A stretch of 64,000 nucleotides of DNA from Anodontia alba (GCA_964016985.1 OZ024826.1:70815768-70879767), one strand, 5' to 3'; shown: positions 40,080-52,072, counted from the first letter of the stretch. Notes: generated by a model not told the origin, from the sequence alone. Made by a program: numbers and translations.

Positions 40080-40590
40080 ACTGAAAGTACTGAGAGGCGG
40101 GCAAGTCGCTCTGAATTCTTTTTTCTTTGCAGTGCTTTTGCAAATGAGCCAACCTCTGAGACTTGATTTCTTAACAAACAGGCTCTGGAAGGATGGCATT
40201 TGCTGCCGACAGCCCGGTACTTTTAGTTCTAGTAATTACTGCTGCATTCCTGAGTGGCTTTTTTCTGCAAAGCGTCTATTTTTACTGAGGGAACTAAACC
40301 ACATGCAGGATGTAGGGACTTTGACACAAAGAAGTAGTCTCCTTATTTAAGCTTGGGGATTATTACTTTTGTTTTTACCTCCCTGTAAATGAATTAATTT
40401 CCTTCGACTAATTTGATTGATATTTTCAATCATCCATCGCAGTACATTGCACAATCTGTTTTACCATGAATTCTTTATCGCCACATTTTATTTAGATAGC
40501 TTTCCAAACAAGAATGTACCACACTTTGGCGATATTGTATAATAAACAGCCATAGAGCAATCTTAAATTCAAGGAGTGTCGGGGTTATTT
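40080..40590. other. No gene seen
   Basis: Short unsupported frames only. Confidence 0.5.
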
Positions 40591-40592
40591 TA

Positions 40593-41512
40593 TTAGCTCG
40601 CCGGGACTATGCCCCTAGAGAGCTTATGTTGTCACCCAGTCGTTGGCGTCGGCGTCCGTGTCGGCGTCCGCGTTAGCACAATGTTTAAGTTTTCAAAGGT
40701 GTGCATAGTTTTTTTAATTGTTTAAGGTACTGCCTTCATATTTGGCCTACACCTACCTTAGGGTAATACCTTTCAACAGCATACGCCCCTCATCCCCAAG
40801 AATGACCCTTTATGTAGGTCAAGGTCAGTTCTTACTTTGTCATTTACACCCATGTTTAAGTTTTGAAAAGTGTACATAACTGCTGAAGTATTCAAGATAG
40901 AGCTTTAATATTTGGCCCACACCAGCCTTAAGGTTAGACCTTTCAATAGCACACACCCCTTCCTCAGTTTGACCTTCTGCCTAGATCAAGGTCAGGTCAT
41001 ACTTTGTCATTTAAACCCATGTTTGAGTTCTGCGTTTAAGTTTTTGTAACTGCTGAAGTATTCGAGATCTCGCTTTAATATTTGGCCCACACCTACCTTA
41101 GGGTAAGACCTTTCAATAGTGCACACCCCTTCCTCAGTTTGACCTTCTGCCTAGGTAAAGGTCAGGTTATACTTTGTCATTTACAGTTGTGTTTAAGTTT
41201 TGAAACGTGTACATGACTGCTGAAGTATGTAAGATATAGCTTTCATATTTCGTCCATACCAACCTAAGGGATTAAGCATGTAAGATATAGCTTTCATATT
41301 TTGTCCACATCAACCTAAGGGAAGACGTTTCAATGGCATATACCCCATCCCTCAGTTTGACATTCTTCCCACATCAAAGTCAGGTCATACTCTGTTATTT
41401 ACAGCTATGTTTAAGTTTAAGTTCTGCATTTAATCTTTAATATTTAAAGATTGTTTTCTTTTCCGATCAGTCCTTTCCGGCGAGCTGCGTTGTCTTCTGA
41501 CAACTCTTGTTT
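40593..41512 (+). mobile_element. Helentron-like non-autonomous element (D)
   Basis: 5' end TTAGCTCGCCGGGACTATGC; 3' end CCGGCGAGCT (exact 10-bp inverse of 40595-40604) at 41477-41486, then a perfect hairpin GTTGTC-TTCT-GACAAC (41489-41504) and TCTTGTTT. The interior is four to five diverged tandem units of about 170 bp, marked by GGTCAAGGTCAG-type words, CATACTTTGTCATTTA and CTGAAGTATTCAAGATA. Sequence differs from elements A-C, but the plan is the same. Confidence 0.7.
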
Positions 41513-41529
41513 GTTGTAAATTTTACCCC

Positions 41530-42110
41530 AATTCCTGTAGATTAAGCAAACAGTGACAACCTTGATCAGACGCCGCACTCATTCTGCGGCGTCAGTCCTC
41601 GGTTTACACTGTTTTCCAATGTTCCCAAAGTGCCTAATTTCAACGTATCTACTTTGAATTTAAGTGGTGTCATACTTTTTTGTACATTTACACAAATTCC
41701 TGTTCATTAAACAAACAGTGATGACCCTGATCAGACTCGGCGTTCTGTGGCGTCTAATCAGGGTCTACACGGTTTGCAGATGTCCGCAAAATACCTTTGG
41801 ACAGAACTATTTTAATCTTAAGGGGCGTCAGGTTTGATTTGTTTGATTTAAGTTTGCAAAAAAAAAAAAAAAAATCCTGCACTGTAAATGAACAGTGATG
41901 CTGCATTCTGAGTCGTCTGATCAGGGTCTACACTGTTTGCCAAAGTCAAACAAAGTGCCTTTCGATAGAGCCATACAGATTCATTTGAAAGTTAAGTGGT
42001 GTCAAGTTTGTAAGTAAGTTTACAAAAGTACCTGTACTTTTGGCAAACAATGTTAACCCTTAACAAACACCGAGTTTTGCGGCTCTCGGATCTGCACTGC
42101 TGAGATGGGG
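41530..42110. repeat. Tandem array of MITE hairpin cores
   Basis: Four diverged units of about 150-175 bp, each with AAACAGTGA...CCTTGATCAGAC / GTCTGATCAGGGTCTACACT and a GCGGCGTC-type palindrome (41570-41600, 41725-41760, 41890-41935, 42050-42085). Same core as the MITE at 31134-31440. Confidence 0.75.
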
Positions 42111-42114
42111 TTGC

Positions 42115-42610
42115 CCTTGACTGTTCCTTTGCTTTTGGACAGTTCCTTCAGGGGACACCTTATGATATTGGTTTTCTTGTATCCCTTTCGGTAGCTAGAC
42201 CACCTAATTTATACGACAAGCGGTGACAAGCAACATGGCACCTTATCACTTATATGAGACATCTACCTGAGCTTGAACATGACTGCTTCTGTTGGCCAAA
42301 GTCCCAAAGAACATATCCAGCACACCGTGTGTAGCTTCTCATCGGAATGCTTAGATGAGCCGCTACAGTTCTGGGGCGTTCGGGTACGTAGTAAGTTATA
42401 TTTTCTCTCGTTCCCACAAGAAGAAACCGCATGACCCTAATAGTGGCGAGAACCCGCTTTATGAGAAAAACGACCTTATCATCATGTTCGTTTTTATTGT
42501 TTTGCTGGGATCAAATTTAATTGTACAGATAGTACGAATTGATTTACCTGTCATCATCTTCATAAAAATTAAACACTGAGATGAAGGCTTGTTTATCTCA
42601 TGGAAAATAA
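42115..42610. other. No gene seen
   Basis: Ends at the retroelement fragment; nothing recognised. Confidence 0.5.
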
Positions 42611-42613
42611 CTT

Positions 42614-43324
42614 TTGTTGACTAGATACAGTATGAAACGTAAGATCAAACTGAAAGATCTCCAGTCCCTCCTAGGCCTTCTCAACTTTTGTTGCAAAGTG
42701 GTCGTACCAGGTCGCTGTTTTTTGAGACGCCTGTACGACTTGACTAGATCAGTCACCAACCCAAATCACCGCATAACCTTAAACAAAGAAAGCCGCAAAG
42801 ACATTAAAACTTGGCAGATATTCGCAGACCATTTCAACGGTCGCAACATTTTGCAAGAACAAAGGTGGATCACGGCTGAGTCGCTGCATTTTTTCACAGA
42901 CGCGGCCGGTTCTGTTGGATATGGTGCATTGTTCAAAACTCATTGGTTTAGAGGAGTATGACCTCGTGATTGGTTACGTTTCAGCATAACTTGGAAAGAG
43001 TTGTTCCCCATTGTACTGGCATTAGACATTTGGGGCTCTTTTCTAAAAGACAGGTGCATCACACTCCACACTGACAATTATGCAGCCGTTTACATACTTA
43101 ACCGACAAACAAGCAAGGATCCACACATCATGCATTTAGTCAGAAGATACGTACTTTGTTGTATGAAGCATAATTTAATGATTAAGGTTGTTCATGTCCC
43201 AGGTAAAGAGAATACTTTAGCAGATTTACTTTCCCGTTCACAGATCACCAAATTCCACGCCATGGCTCCTTGGATGGACAGCGAACCAGTTCCAGTTCCC
43301 CAATACATGCTACGCATAGACTGA
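42614..43324 (+). pseudogene. RT C-terminus and RNase H of a second tyrosine-recombinase retrotransposon (YR-2)
   Basis: Begins inside the RT connection region (LKDLQSLLGLLNFCCKVVVP GRCFLRRLYDLT), then RNase H: HFFTDAAGSVGYGALF (first Asp), WKELFPIVLALDIW (Glu), LHTDNYAAVYILNRQ (Asp) and VPGKENTLADLLSRSQI (last Asp). A single in-frame TGA at 42959-42961 lies between the first and second catalytic blocks; otherwise the frame is open to 43324. The 5' part of the element is missing. Sequence differs clearly from the two DIRS elements. Confidence 0.88.
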
Positions 43325-44250
43325 ACTCAGTGGTGATGAACCTTCTCTCATCCAGTGTAACGCCAGCAGCTAAGGCAACATACAGGCGGGCTTACACAAC
43401 TTTTCTGACTTTCCACAATATGTATTATCCACATAAGAATGTATTCCCTATACTGCCTTTACACATGGCTCACTTTATAGCACATAGTTTCCAATTAGGT
43501 CTTAAAGGCACTTCAATACAAACACAAGTGGCAGGAATAAACTACATGCATAGAATGATGGGATATTCTAACCGGACAGATAATTTCATTCTAAAGAAAA
43601 TACTTAAGGCTACCCAGAAAATAACGAGATCAAATGATAAACGCAAACCCATCACAATCAAAATACTGAAAGCATTTCCTAAAGCACTTGCGTGCACGGT
43701 CCAATCCCTTTACGACAGAATTATGTTCAATACCATGTACCTTGTTGCCTTTTTTGCACTACTCAGAGTCGGGGAAATAACAGCAACACAGTTTGGATCA
43801 CCCAACATACTACAGTACAAAGATGTCCAATTCAGTTATACTAAGGATGACCTTGCCAACATAACACTCAACATTCAGCAACATAAACACTCTGTTGGTA
43901 CGCCATTACTTATCGCCCTAAGTAGGCAAAGCGACATCTGAATATGTCCGGTTCAGGCTTTAAGTAAATATATGAGTATTAGGGGTTCTAGACCAGGCCC
44001 ACTTTTCATCACAAGTGACGGCTTACCTGTCCAGTCATATCATTTCGCAACCATACTTAAAGAGTGCATACGCAGTTTAGGTTTAAACCCACAACACTAC
44101 ACATCACATGGGTTCCGAATCGGAGGCGCTTCATATGCCCATCAACACAACTTTTCAGATGCCCAGTTAAAGCATTTAGGGCGCTGGAACAGTTCAGCCT
44201 ACACAAAATACATTCGCTGTCCAGCATTAACACCAAATAACAAACCATGA
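43270..44250 (+). pseudogene. Tyrosine recombinase of YR-2
   Basis: Overlaps the RNase H frame by 55 bp in another frame, a normal arrangement in YR retroelements. N-terminal SAM-like part: SSSVTPAAKATYRRAYTTFL, LGLKGTSIQTQVAGINYMHR. Catalytic domain: YLVAFFALLRVGEITATQFG (first Arg), then a TGA at 43939-43941, then GLNPQHYTSHGFRIGGASYA (HxxR) and LGRWNSSAYTKYIRCP with the Tyr nucleophile in AYTKYI. One stop codon inactivates an otherwise complete gene. Resembles Ngaro/DIRS-like recombinases; finer placement needs a tree. Confidence 0.88.
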
Positions 44251-44261
44251 ACCCCATATTA

Positions 44262-45616
44262 TGTCTGTGGAGACAACAGAAACCCATTGGCATCTCATAA
44301 ATGATAACATATTAAATTATAGCTTCAGCTGGCATGCTTAAATCAGTGGTGATTTGACATTATAAATTTAGAAGACATTGAGAAGGCAAGGCTTGTCTGT
44401 GGAGGCAGCAAATCAGAAATCATTGTGTTCAGAAGGTCATAATCCAGAAGGACATTCCGCACAGTTTTTATCTGTGGAGACAGCAAAATGAACGTAGAAT
44501 TAGATATACTACGGTTGACCTATCAGTACTTCAAAATACACCCAAACCTCTTTATAACATAATATAGCACGACTCAGTACCGGATCCAAAGAGTCATTAG
44601 AGTCGATTTTCCTGTATAGATATACAGTCCAACCTGTATTAAGCAAGCCTCTAAGGGTGGGCAAAAAGTGCTTGCTTAAACCAGGTGCTTGCTTATACAT
44701 CTGAATTCTAATGTATTTGCATACTTAGGGACTGGAATCCATGCTTGCTTAATACAGATTGCTTGCTTAATACAGGTGGCCACTATGACAGCTTTTACCG
44801 TAAATGTTTTCCCAGTACAGCTTTGTTTGGATAGATCAACAAAATCAGACTTAGCCAACAATAACATTATATAGAGGTGGTGGAATATTTACATTTTTCT
44901 TTACTTTGTATGATTTTTATGTATGTGCTTGTTTTTTGTTTTCATATGTCATCAATATACATGTATATTGGTTAAGTGTAGGCATAGTTATAATGGCCAT
45001 AAGCTCTCTAATTAGCGCACAGGTCTCAATAAACGTACACCAAGCTCATTGCTGCGAAACCATGTGCATAAGTGCAGCTACCTTTACGGTCTTGGACAGT
45101 TTACAATCATCTTATCACTTTAGGGTCTGCCCAATTTTCATTAATTTCCAGTCCTTCTTAAAAGGATAGGATCATTTCCCTTACAATATGGAGTTCCACA
45201 AGCTGTCGGCATTAAAATTTTAACAGGCTTGATCCTGTATTTTTGCTTAATTTTAGTGAGATTTGGTGTGCGCTAATTAGGTAGACATTTTATCCAACAT
45301 TTTTGTGGCAATTCGAGGAAAATAAGCCTATTGTGCTATAACAAGAGTGAATACGGTAGTAAAATTTGTCTTAAGAATAAGATCTAGAACATAGAAGAAA
45401 ATATTGAACCGTTTGTCCGTTGGAGACAACAGGAGATGTAAATGGTTATCAATTTCAACTCTCTGATGATGTGTACATGTGTCTCACATCTTGTCAACAT
45501 ACAAGTACCTTAAGTTTAAACAAGTTAAATAGCCACAATCAGAAGGAATTGCTTCAGCAATAAGAACAAGAGAATCAGAGAAATAGTTCATTCTTGTCTG
45601 TTGGAGACAGCAAGAG
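44262..45616 (+). repeat. Five dispersed TGTCTGTGGAGACAGCA hairpin words
   Basis: Copies at 44262-44280, 44394-44414, 44470-44490, 45414-45435 and 45595-45616. Core TGTCT-GTGG-AGACA is self-complementary; two later copies have GTTGG loops. Three lie within 230 bp just after the recombinase stop. Confidence 0.7.
44625..44800. repeat. TGCTTGCTTAATACAGG repeat
   Basis: AACCTGTATTAAGCAAGC at 44632 is inverse to GCTTGCTTAATACAGGT at 44760, with direct copies of TGCTTGCTTA at 44671, 44687 and 44743. Looks like a small MITE with flanking inverted ends. Confidence 0.6.
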
Positions 45617-46050
45617 ACAAGGAATACAATCATTGACTGTTGAAATTTTGTTTATGCAGGATCTTCATGTTTTTCTTTCTTTCGGATTATTCTCTTATCT
45701 GCTCATTTCCAAGTTAATTGGCGCTAGAAATTCATTCGAGTAAATAGCCTTTTGGTACATTGATTTACGGCAAAAAGAGCAAAATTAGGAACAAACAAAA
45801 AAAAATCGAAACAAACGAAAAACATGGACCCAAGTTAGAGGCATGACTGGGTGAGACAGCTTGTTCATAAACACAACTTACCATGTGATCACTGGGTCAA
45901 AATAATTTCCTCACTTTACATAATGTATAGATGGATGTTTATAATAGAGCAGCCATGACAGTAAACACTATCCTTTTGATTTTAATTTTCCATGTCCGGA
46001 TCATAGCTCCGCTTGTCTGGGCGTAATTGCCAACCTTCTGCTGGCAAAAT
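44800..46050. other. No gene seen
   Basis: AT-rich with the two late hairpin words above; no coding signal. Confidence 0.5.
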
Positions 46051-46054
46051 GTGG

Positions 46055-46175
46055 CGCTTTTTTATTGCCCAGATTGCAGAAATGTAAATATCAGGACTGT
46101 TTTTATTCACCATGTAACTCATTCAGAGTTTCTCAGTGGCATTACAATAAATGCCAATTTACAACACAATCTGCC
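46055..46175 (+). repeat. ~115-bp direct duplication, copy 1
   Basis: TTTTTTATTGCCCAGATTGC ... GCATTACAATAAATGCC; recurs at 46786-46900 with very few differences, 730 bp away. Confidence 0.88.
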
Positions 46176-46631
46176 TTCATCCTCATTTCTTCAAACAAGC
46201 TGCACTCCGCTATGTCCGGCATTCCCCTGAACCATAAATGGTTTTACAAAAGTAAAATATTTTATGGACAGGGCGAATATCTCTTTTCTTGTATGTCGGC
46301 AACAGACTACCCTTTCAGATACTTACGGTAATTGCCTGACCAATCGTCCAACCAATCATTTCAATCTTTAGTCAGTTCAACCAATCAGAGTTAACCAACC
46401 CCGGGAGACGCCCTCAGATAACGTCTCTTTGCCATTGCTTCCCAAGAATCGGTTGAGGCAAGGTCTCGGCCAGTTTCGCCATCCATCAAATTTAAACCTC
46501 CTCCTCCACTTAAGTCATGGCTGTTTTATTCATGTTTTCAAACCAAATTGTAGTTTTGCTATGGTCTGTATGCTATGTTTATTTTCTTACATTTAATTGT
46601 TACATAAATAACTTGTCATTCATAGTCTGCT

Positions 46632-46750
46632 TGGGCACTGCCAGGGGTACAACCATAAGACAGATCCCCGATAGCCACGGCCAGGGGTACAGCCATAAGA
46701 CAGATCCCCATTCGGTACTGCTAGGGGTACAACCATAAGACAGATCCCCA
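46632..46750 (+). repeat. Three tandem CAGGGGTACAACCATAAGAC units
   Basis: Units of 40-47 bp, each ending AAGACAGATCCCC, at about 46640, 46680 and 46726. Confidence 0.9.
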
Positions 46751-46785
46751 TCAACACAATACTATCTTAAATAAGCGTGGCTCGG

Positions 46786-46900
46786 CGATTTTTTTATTGC
46801 CCAGATTGCAGAAATGTAAATATCAGGACTGTTTTTATTCACCATGTAACTCATTTAGAGTTTCTCAATGGCATTACAATAAATGCCCATTTACAACACA
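46786..46900 (+). repeat. ~115-bp direct duplication, copy 2
   Basis: See 46055-46175. Confidence 0.88.
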
Positions 46901-46904
46901 TTTA

Positions 46905-47635
46905 TTTCACTGGTCAGTGCGTACGTGACATCTTCCGTGTAAATTAACGAGGTGTTCGCGCAAAAGTATTTATACGCGTTCAATGTTCAGTTATCGAATA
47001 GTCTGCTCCACAGTTCGACAAATTAATATCGTATGTGGCAAATCGTTAGTCACGTGTTTTATTCCGCCGCTGTCATTGGCCGATAACAACACGTCATGCT
47101 GTAAACACAAGTGTAACGGATTTTCCCTTTTTATTTATAGAACAGCAGATCCTGGAATAGGCCTACAGATATATGAGATGTAAGAATCGACATTTTGATG
47201 TTATATATTATTTTGGCAGACGATTCACATGAAATAGATCTATCTTGTTTTCTTTGAAATATTCAAAAAAAAATGTGTTAAAAAAAAAAAAACACCATGT
47301 TTGACCAAAATAATTTACATGACAAATACACGTTTGAAGGCTTTGTTTGAAGGCTTTTAATTTCCATTCAATTGTCATTGTTTTACACAACACACAATAG
47401 TGTGCGTGATAATTAAACAATAGCTATAAAACTTTCAGGAATGAAACCGATTAGATTGGCATAATTTATCATCAATATTTTAAACTCACCATATAGGATT
47501 GTCGTCTTATCAGTTGACAGAAGCTGTTATCCGCCAATCACAACTGCAGCAGATGACAGTTTGATTTTTTTTTTTCTTTGAAATATTGGAAAAAATGTCG
47601 TCTGCTACAAATTTTTGCTTGGCGCTTTAAGGGTT
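46905..47635. other. No gene seen
   Basis: Poly-A runs at 47266-47291. 47545-47640 contains a decayed GCAGCAGATGACAGTTTGA / GTCGTCTGCTAC pairing like the CAGCAGAC repeats at 3.7 and 15.7 kb. Confidence 0.5.
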
Positions 47636-47820
47636 AGAACTGGAAAGTTAAACGAGACTTACCTGTTAGGTACCTAAGTTTGACTGTAATTCTGTTGAAA
47701 CCAATCTACTGAGAATCATAGGAGTGAACTTTGACATTATCACTAGATGCAAACTTCAGACTTTTAGAGAATTCCGAAATTTGGACTACTCCATATCAAG
47801 GGAGGGCTTTTGGGTGGGCC

Positions 47821-47934
47821 TATGATTCTCAGTAGATTGGTTTCAACAGAATTACAGTCAAACTTCACCTTACAGGTAAGTCTCGTTTAACTTTCCAATT
47901 GTGTTGCAACCAATCTACCTTTCGAATCATTGGA
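47821..47934. repeat. DIRS-3 internal complementary region
   Basis: TATGATTCTCAGTAGATTGG ... TTAACTTTCCAA pairs with 47640-47723; TTGCAACCAATCTACCTTTC GAATCATT pairs with the right end. Same organisation as DIRS-1. Confidence 0.88.
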
Positions 47935-48274
47935 GTTTTCAAAGCCCAAATTTATGAATTTGTATAATGTTCAAAATAAGAAAATGACAATTTTCTCATA
48001 AACATTTATATCGATCATTTTCATTCCAAGAGAACATTTTTTCTCTTACAAACCACCTCATGAAATTAAAATTTCAATCATTAATTAAGTAGAAAAATAT
48101 TTTCCCTAGATTATCCAGAAAATCTCACCCTCTATCTGCACAGAAAAAAAACATCATGAATAGTTTTTCATTCATACCTGTGCTCTAGAAAATGGTATTA
48201 ACTGAAATTTATATGATCTGTTAACTAAATAAACTACACCAGTTTAATTAACTCACATCTCAACCGTTTGAGAC

Positions 48275-49640
48275 TTATGAGGCATCTAAAATACTATGAC
48301 TAAACTCAGAGCTGTTTACCACTGGTCTTTTATAGAATTTCCTAAATGTACTGTCTCGTGTCCATCCTGCAGTACGGATAATGGTGTCAATGGATACTTT
48401 CAATGAAGCTGCGCTAGTAGCAGCAGCTCTGGTACTGTGAGGTGCAAAAATATTTGTGTCAACATCTGCTAATTTAAGTGCTAATTTTATCCATCGAGCA
48501 ATTGTACTTTTTGTAGCATCCGTGAACGTTTCTGTGTAATCAAAAACAATCTTCCTGATCACTCACCAATCTGAGATTTGCAGTTTGCGCTAAATACAAT
48601 TTTACACACTGAATAACACAAATATTTGGATTCTTTATAAATGGTTCAAAATACAGTTCCTCCAAATGTTTATTGGGTTTTGATGGCTTTAATAAGTCAA
48701 ATATTCTGATTTTCATAAATTTATCAGATAATTCGACATCCTTGTTCCTTATGGACCACAAAATCTGACATCTTTGCCCCGTAGCTAAAGCCAGTAATGT
48801 AGCCAGCTTAACAGGTAACAATTTCAAATTTAACTCTGATGTAATTAGAGAATCTAAATAATCAATCACTGCTTGTACATTCCACGTATTTACATATCTT
48901 GGTAATGCTGGCTTCAGATTGAAAATTCCTTTCATAAAATGTCGAATTAAAGGTTCCTTTCCAATATCTCTTTTATGTAACAAAGAAAATAAAGATGACA
49001 GCATTGACTTTGTTGTATTCACTTAACTATAACCCAGATTTCCTTGCTTGCATGCCATAGGCTGTGGACTAAACTCTGTGAGATAAGGCAAAATTTTAAG
49101 GGAGATTTGACATTAAATATCACTTTGGAGTTCCCCAAATATTGTCTAATGTCTTTTTCTTTCATATAAGAAGCTTGTGAAATCCACAACAGTGTGCGAT
49201 TTATGTTAATTTCTTCATAAAAAATGGTCTGAAATTCTTTGAGATTTTAATTTTTTTACGGGAATTGCTTTCCAGATGGGCCAAATTCTGTGAGATTTTA
49301 TCTCACAGTGTGAGATATGACATGTATGTCCTTGATACAACATTGTCAAATAATTCAATATATCATTTACAGATGGGTTAATGACATCAATCTGTTGTTC
49401 ACCACAAAAGAGCACCCGTCTCTTGAAATGCGACCCATATTGATTAATTGTACTTTCCCGCGATGATGAAATAATGATTTTGGCAGTTTCTGTTGATACT
49501 CTTCCACACGTGAGGTATTTCCCGATAACCTGAAAGCCACCATCTTCATAATAATTAACCGATGAACTTTGTTTTTGTTGTGTAAGTACAGTAGTTTCAG
49601 CAGATGGGGGAACCAAGCCTGTGTAGGAAACAAAGGTGTT
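48275..49640 (-). pseudogene. DIRS-3 tyrosine recombinase
   Basis: C-terminal catalytic part (48275-48562): IFAPHSTRAAATSAASLKVS (HxxR) and IIRTAGWTRDSTFRKFYKRP with the Tyr in RKFY. Middle part in another frame (48540-49022): KLATLLALATGQRCQILWSI (first Arg) and IFDLLKPSKPNKHLEELYF. N-terminal part near 49340-49600: ESTINQYGSHFKRRVLFCGE and NDILNYLTMLYQG. At least three frame breaks. Same HSTRAA type as DIRS recombinases, distinct from YR-2. Confidence 0.85.
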
Positions 49641-50028
49641 ACCAGAATCAACTCTGCTTTGTCTTCCACAACTTTCTGTATCGTCTGTGCGAGGCAAATG
49701 AAAGGTGGAAAAGCAAAATTTAAGCCACTGTTCCATGTTAATGAGAATGTATTTATTGCCAGAGCCTTGTTGTCTGGTACGTATGCACAGTAAACAGGTT
49801 ATTTATGATTTTTAGCAGATGCAAACAGATCAATGCTACAAATCCCATTTTCTTTTGAATTTCGTGACAAATGTTTGGATCAAGTGCCCATTCCATATCT
49901 TGATTTAGCTTTTTCGCCGCTCTACTGAGCTGATCTGCTCGAATGCTACGAACACCCGGATTGTGAAAAAACACTTGACCACAAATTTCTTTCTTCGCAC
50001 CACAACCAGATATCTCTGGCAAGTGCAT
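49641..50028 (-). pseudogene. DIRS-3 pol C-terminal part
   Basis: Reads VRSIRADQLSRAAKKLNQDM EWALDPNICHEIQKKMG from 50028 downward: the end of RNase H (xADxLSR) and the DIRS-typical EW-L block. It is the continuation of the RNase H that stops at 55965. Confidence 0.75.
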
Positions 50029-50369
50029 TTAGCTGTTTTTTCCTCCCCCCCCCCCTCCCCACCCCCCATTTTAGAAATGTACTTAAGGGGGATAATCAGT
50101 ACAATAGTCCAAACGGGATGAAATAGTCAGTTGTAACAAATGGGTTTGGATATATGTATAAAGTCAAATTGTTGTTATTTCAACATAAAGGTCATATCTC
50201 AGTCATCATATACAACTGAAAGAAGAAGACAATATAAGGTGTAAATGTGCTGTTGAAGCCTTTAAAAAAAGTGACAATTTTTTGATCTGTGATGAATAAA
50301 TTTCATTGAAATTATTTTTTTCTATGTTGTAACATCTTCCCTCTAGTGAAAAGGTTTTTTATTTTTTTT

Positions 50370-51250
50370 TATTTTGATTTCTCTACATTTTACACTACTA
50401 TTCCTCATGATAAATTGAAATCTAATTTAAAGGAAATTATCAACCAGTGTTTTTTCCACAAGAATGGTAACCGTCGATTTCAGTATGTTGTCATTGGCTA
50501 GAAAGACACATATTTCGTTCGGGATCACTCTGATGCGCCACAAAAATACTCTGATGCAGATGCCATAAAGATGCTGGAATATCTAATCGACAATATTTTT
50601 GTGGAGTTCGGCGGATGGATATTTCAGCAAACAGTCGGTATACCGATGGGTACTAACTGTGCACCGTTACTTGCCGACTTGTTTTATACTCGTATGAGGC
50701 GGAGTTTGTACAAAGTCTCCTCCAAGCAGGCAAGAAACACCTCGCACAACAATTCAATTTCACCTATAGATATATAGATGATGTATTGTCTCTGAAAAAC
50801 ACAAAATTTGCAGAGTATTTAGAATTCATCTATCCACGTGAACTTGAAATAAAGGAAACAACGGAGACTGCAGCCTCCTCCTCATCCTTGGATTGTTATC
50901 TCTACATTGGCAATGGAAAGCTTACTACTAGGCTTTACGACAAAGGGGATGACTTCAATTTTCCCATTGTTAACTTTGCATTCCTGAGCAGTAATATTCC
51001 TTCTGCACCAGCATACGGCGTTTACGTTTTACAGTTAATCTGTTATGCCAGAGCCTGTTCAAATTATCAGGACTTCATGGAGCGTGGGAAAGTGCTCACT
51101 AACAAAGTTGTTGAGCCAGGAGTATCAAAAAACCAAAGTGGTAGCAACACTTAAGACGTTCTATGGGAGACATCATGATCTGGTCAATCCCTACAATGTG
51201 GCAGTTTCCAGAATTGTTTCTGATGTTTTTGCCAGTGACGCGCCATAAGT
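50370..51250 (+). pseudogene. Penelope-like reverse transcriptase fragment
   Basis: Blocks in order: FDFSTFYTTIPHDKLKSNLK (motif A region), YVVIG then a stop and KDTYFVRDHSDAPQKYSDAD, MLEYLIDNIFVEFGGWIFQQ, TVGIPMGTNCAPLLADLF (motif B), then, after a one-base loss near 50683, LYSYEAEFVQSLLQAGKKHL and YRYIDDVLSL (catalytic DD). It continues FAYLE-type thumb sequence to DFMERGKVLTNK, a second frameshift near 51105, then KTFYGRHHDLVNPYNVAVSR. GIPMGTNCAPLLAD is a signature of Penelope-like RTs in invertebrates. No GIY-YIG domain is visible nearby. Dead, truncated copy inside DIRS-3. Confidence 0.85.
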
Positions 51251-51259
51251 AGACTTCCC

Positions 51260-51880
51260 AAATCCCGGACATACGCTTCCACCGATATTTCCTTCGATCC
51301 GGCCTATGGGCATGGTGGGCGAAGCTTGTTTACCAAGTAATGCTTACTATCCGCGGACGCCTGATTACACCCTTTATTCTGGGGTCCATGTCTGTTGGTC
51401 TGAACATTCTGATTGGTCATTCGTTTATGGATTTATGAGTTTGGATTACGGCTTAGGTACCATGACCGCAATTACTTTCAGCACAGAACTAAAGATATCA
51501 ATTTTTAACAAAGATACCTAAACTGCTCCCATACAAAATTCAATGTCACCCATTGTTTACATCATTACACACCAAAAGTAGTTCTCTACAGTACATGTGC
51601 AGCACTAAAAATAGCCTACAACAATGTATAGAGAGATAAACTTGTCTTTAGTGAAATAAAAATTATTATAGTGTTTATTTTCCACTAAAATAGATATACC
51701 TGTGTAGTATACTACTTCAAAAAAGAAAGGTAATTAAAAATTGTACCGGTATGTGTTCAAGTTTCATACTTGATTCAAAATGAATTTAATCCCTTTTACA
51801 ATGAAATACTTGTAAAATCAAGAAAATACATATAAATATGACCTAACATGGAACACATATGAGCCATCACTTAGCATAAC
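51260..51880. other. No gene seen
   Basis: Nothing recognised beyond short unsupported frames. Confidence 0.5.
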
Positions 51881-51887
51881 CAACAAT

Positions 51888-52072
51888 GTGGTCTGTGCGC
51901 CCATCAAAGACTCAGGTCAGCCTGGGCATCCACCCAGTCTGCCAGAATGTTCAATGTACGCTTAATAGTAAAGGATCCTAACTTTCTTCAAGCAGACAGC
52001 AAGGACTCTGATCAGAGTGGGGGATGCCAAGGCTGATCTAAGTCTTTGTTTGGCACACATACCACATTGTTG
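51888..52072. repeat. Hairpin repeat, ~65-bp arms
   Basis: CCAACAATGTGGTCTGTGCG ... CAGCCTGGGCATCC and the complement GGATGCCAAGGCTGAT ... ACCACATTGTTGG, with outer TGAGCCATCACTTAGCATAA not clearly paired. Confidence 0.85.
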
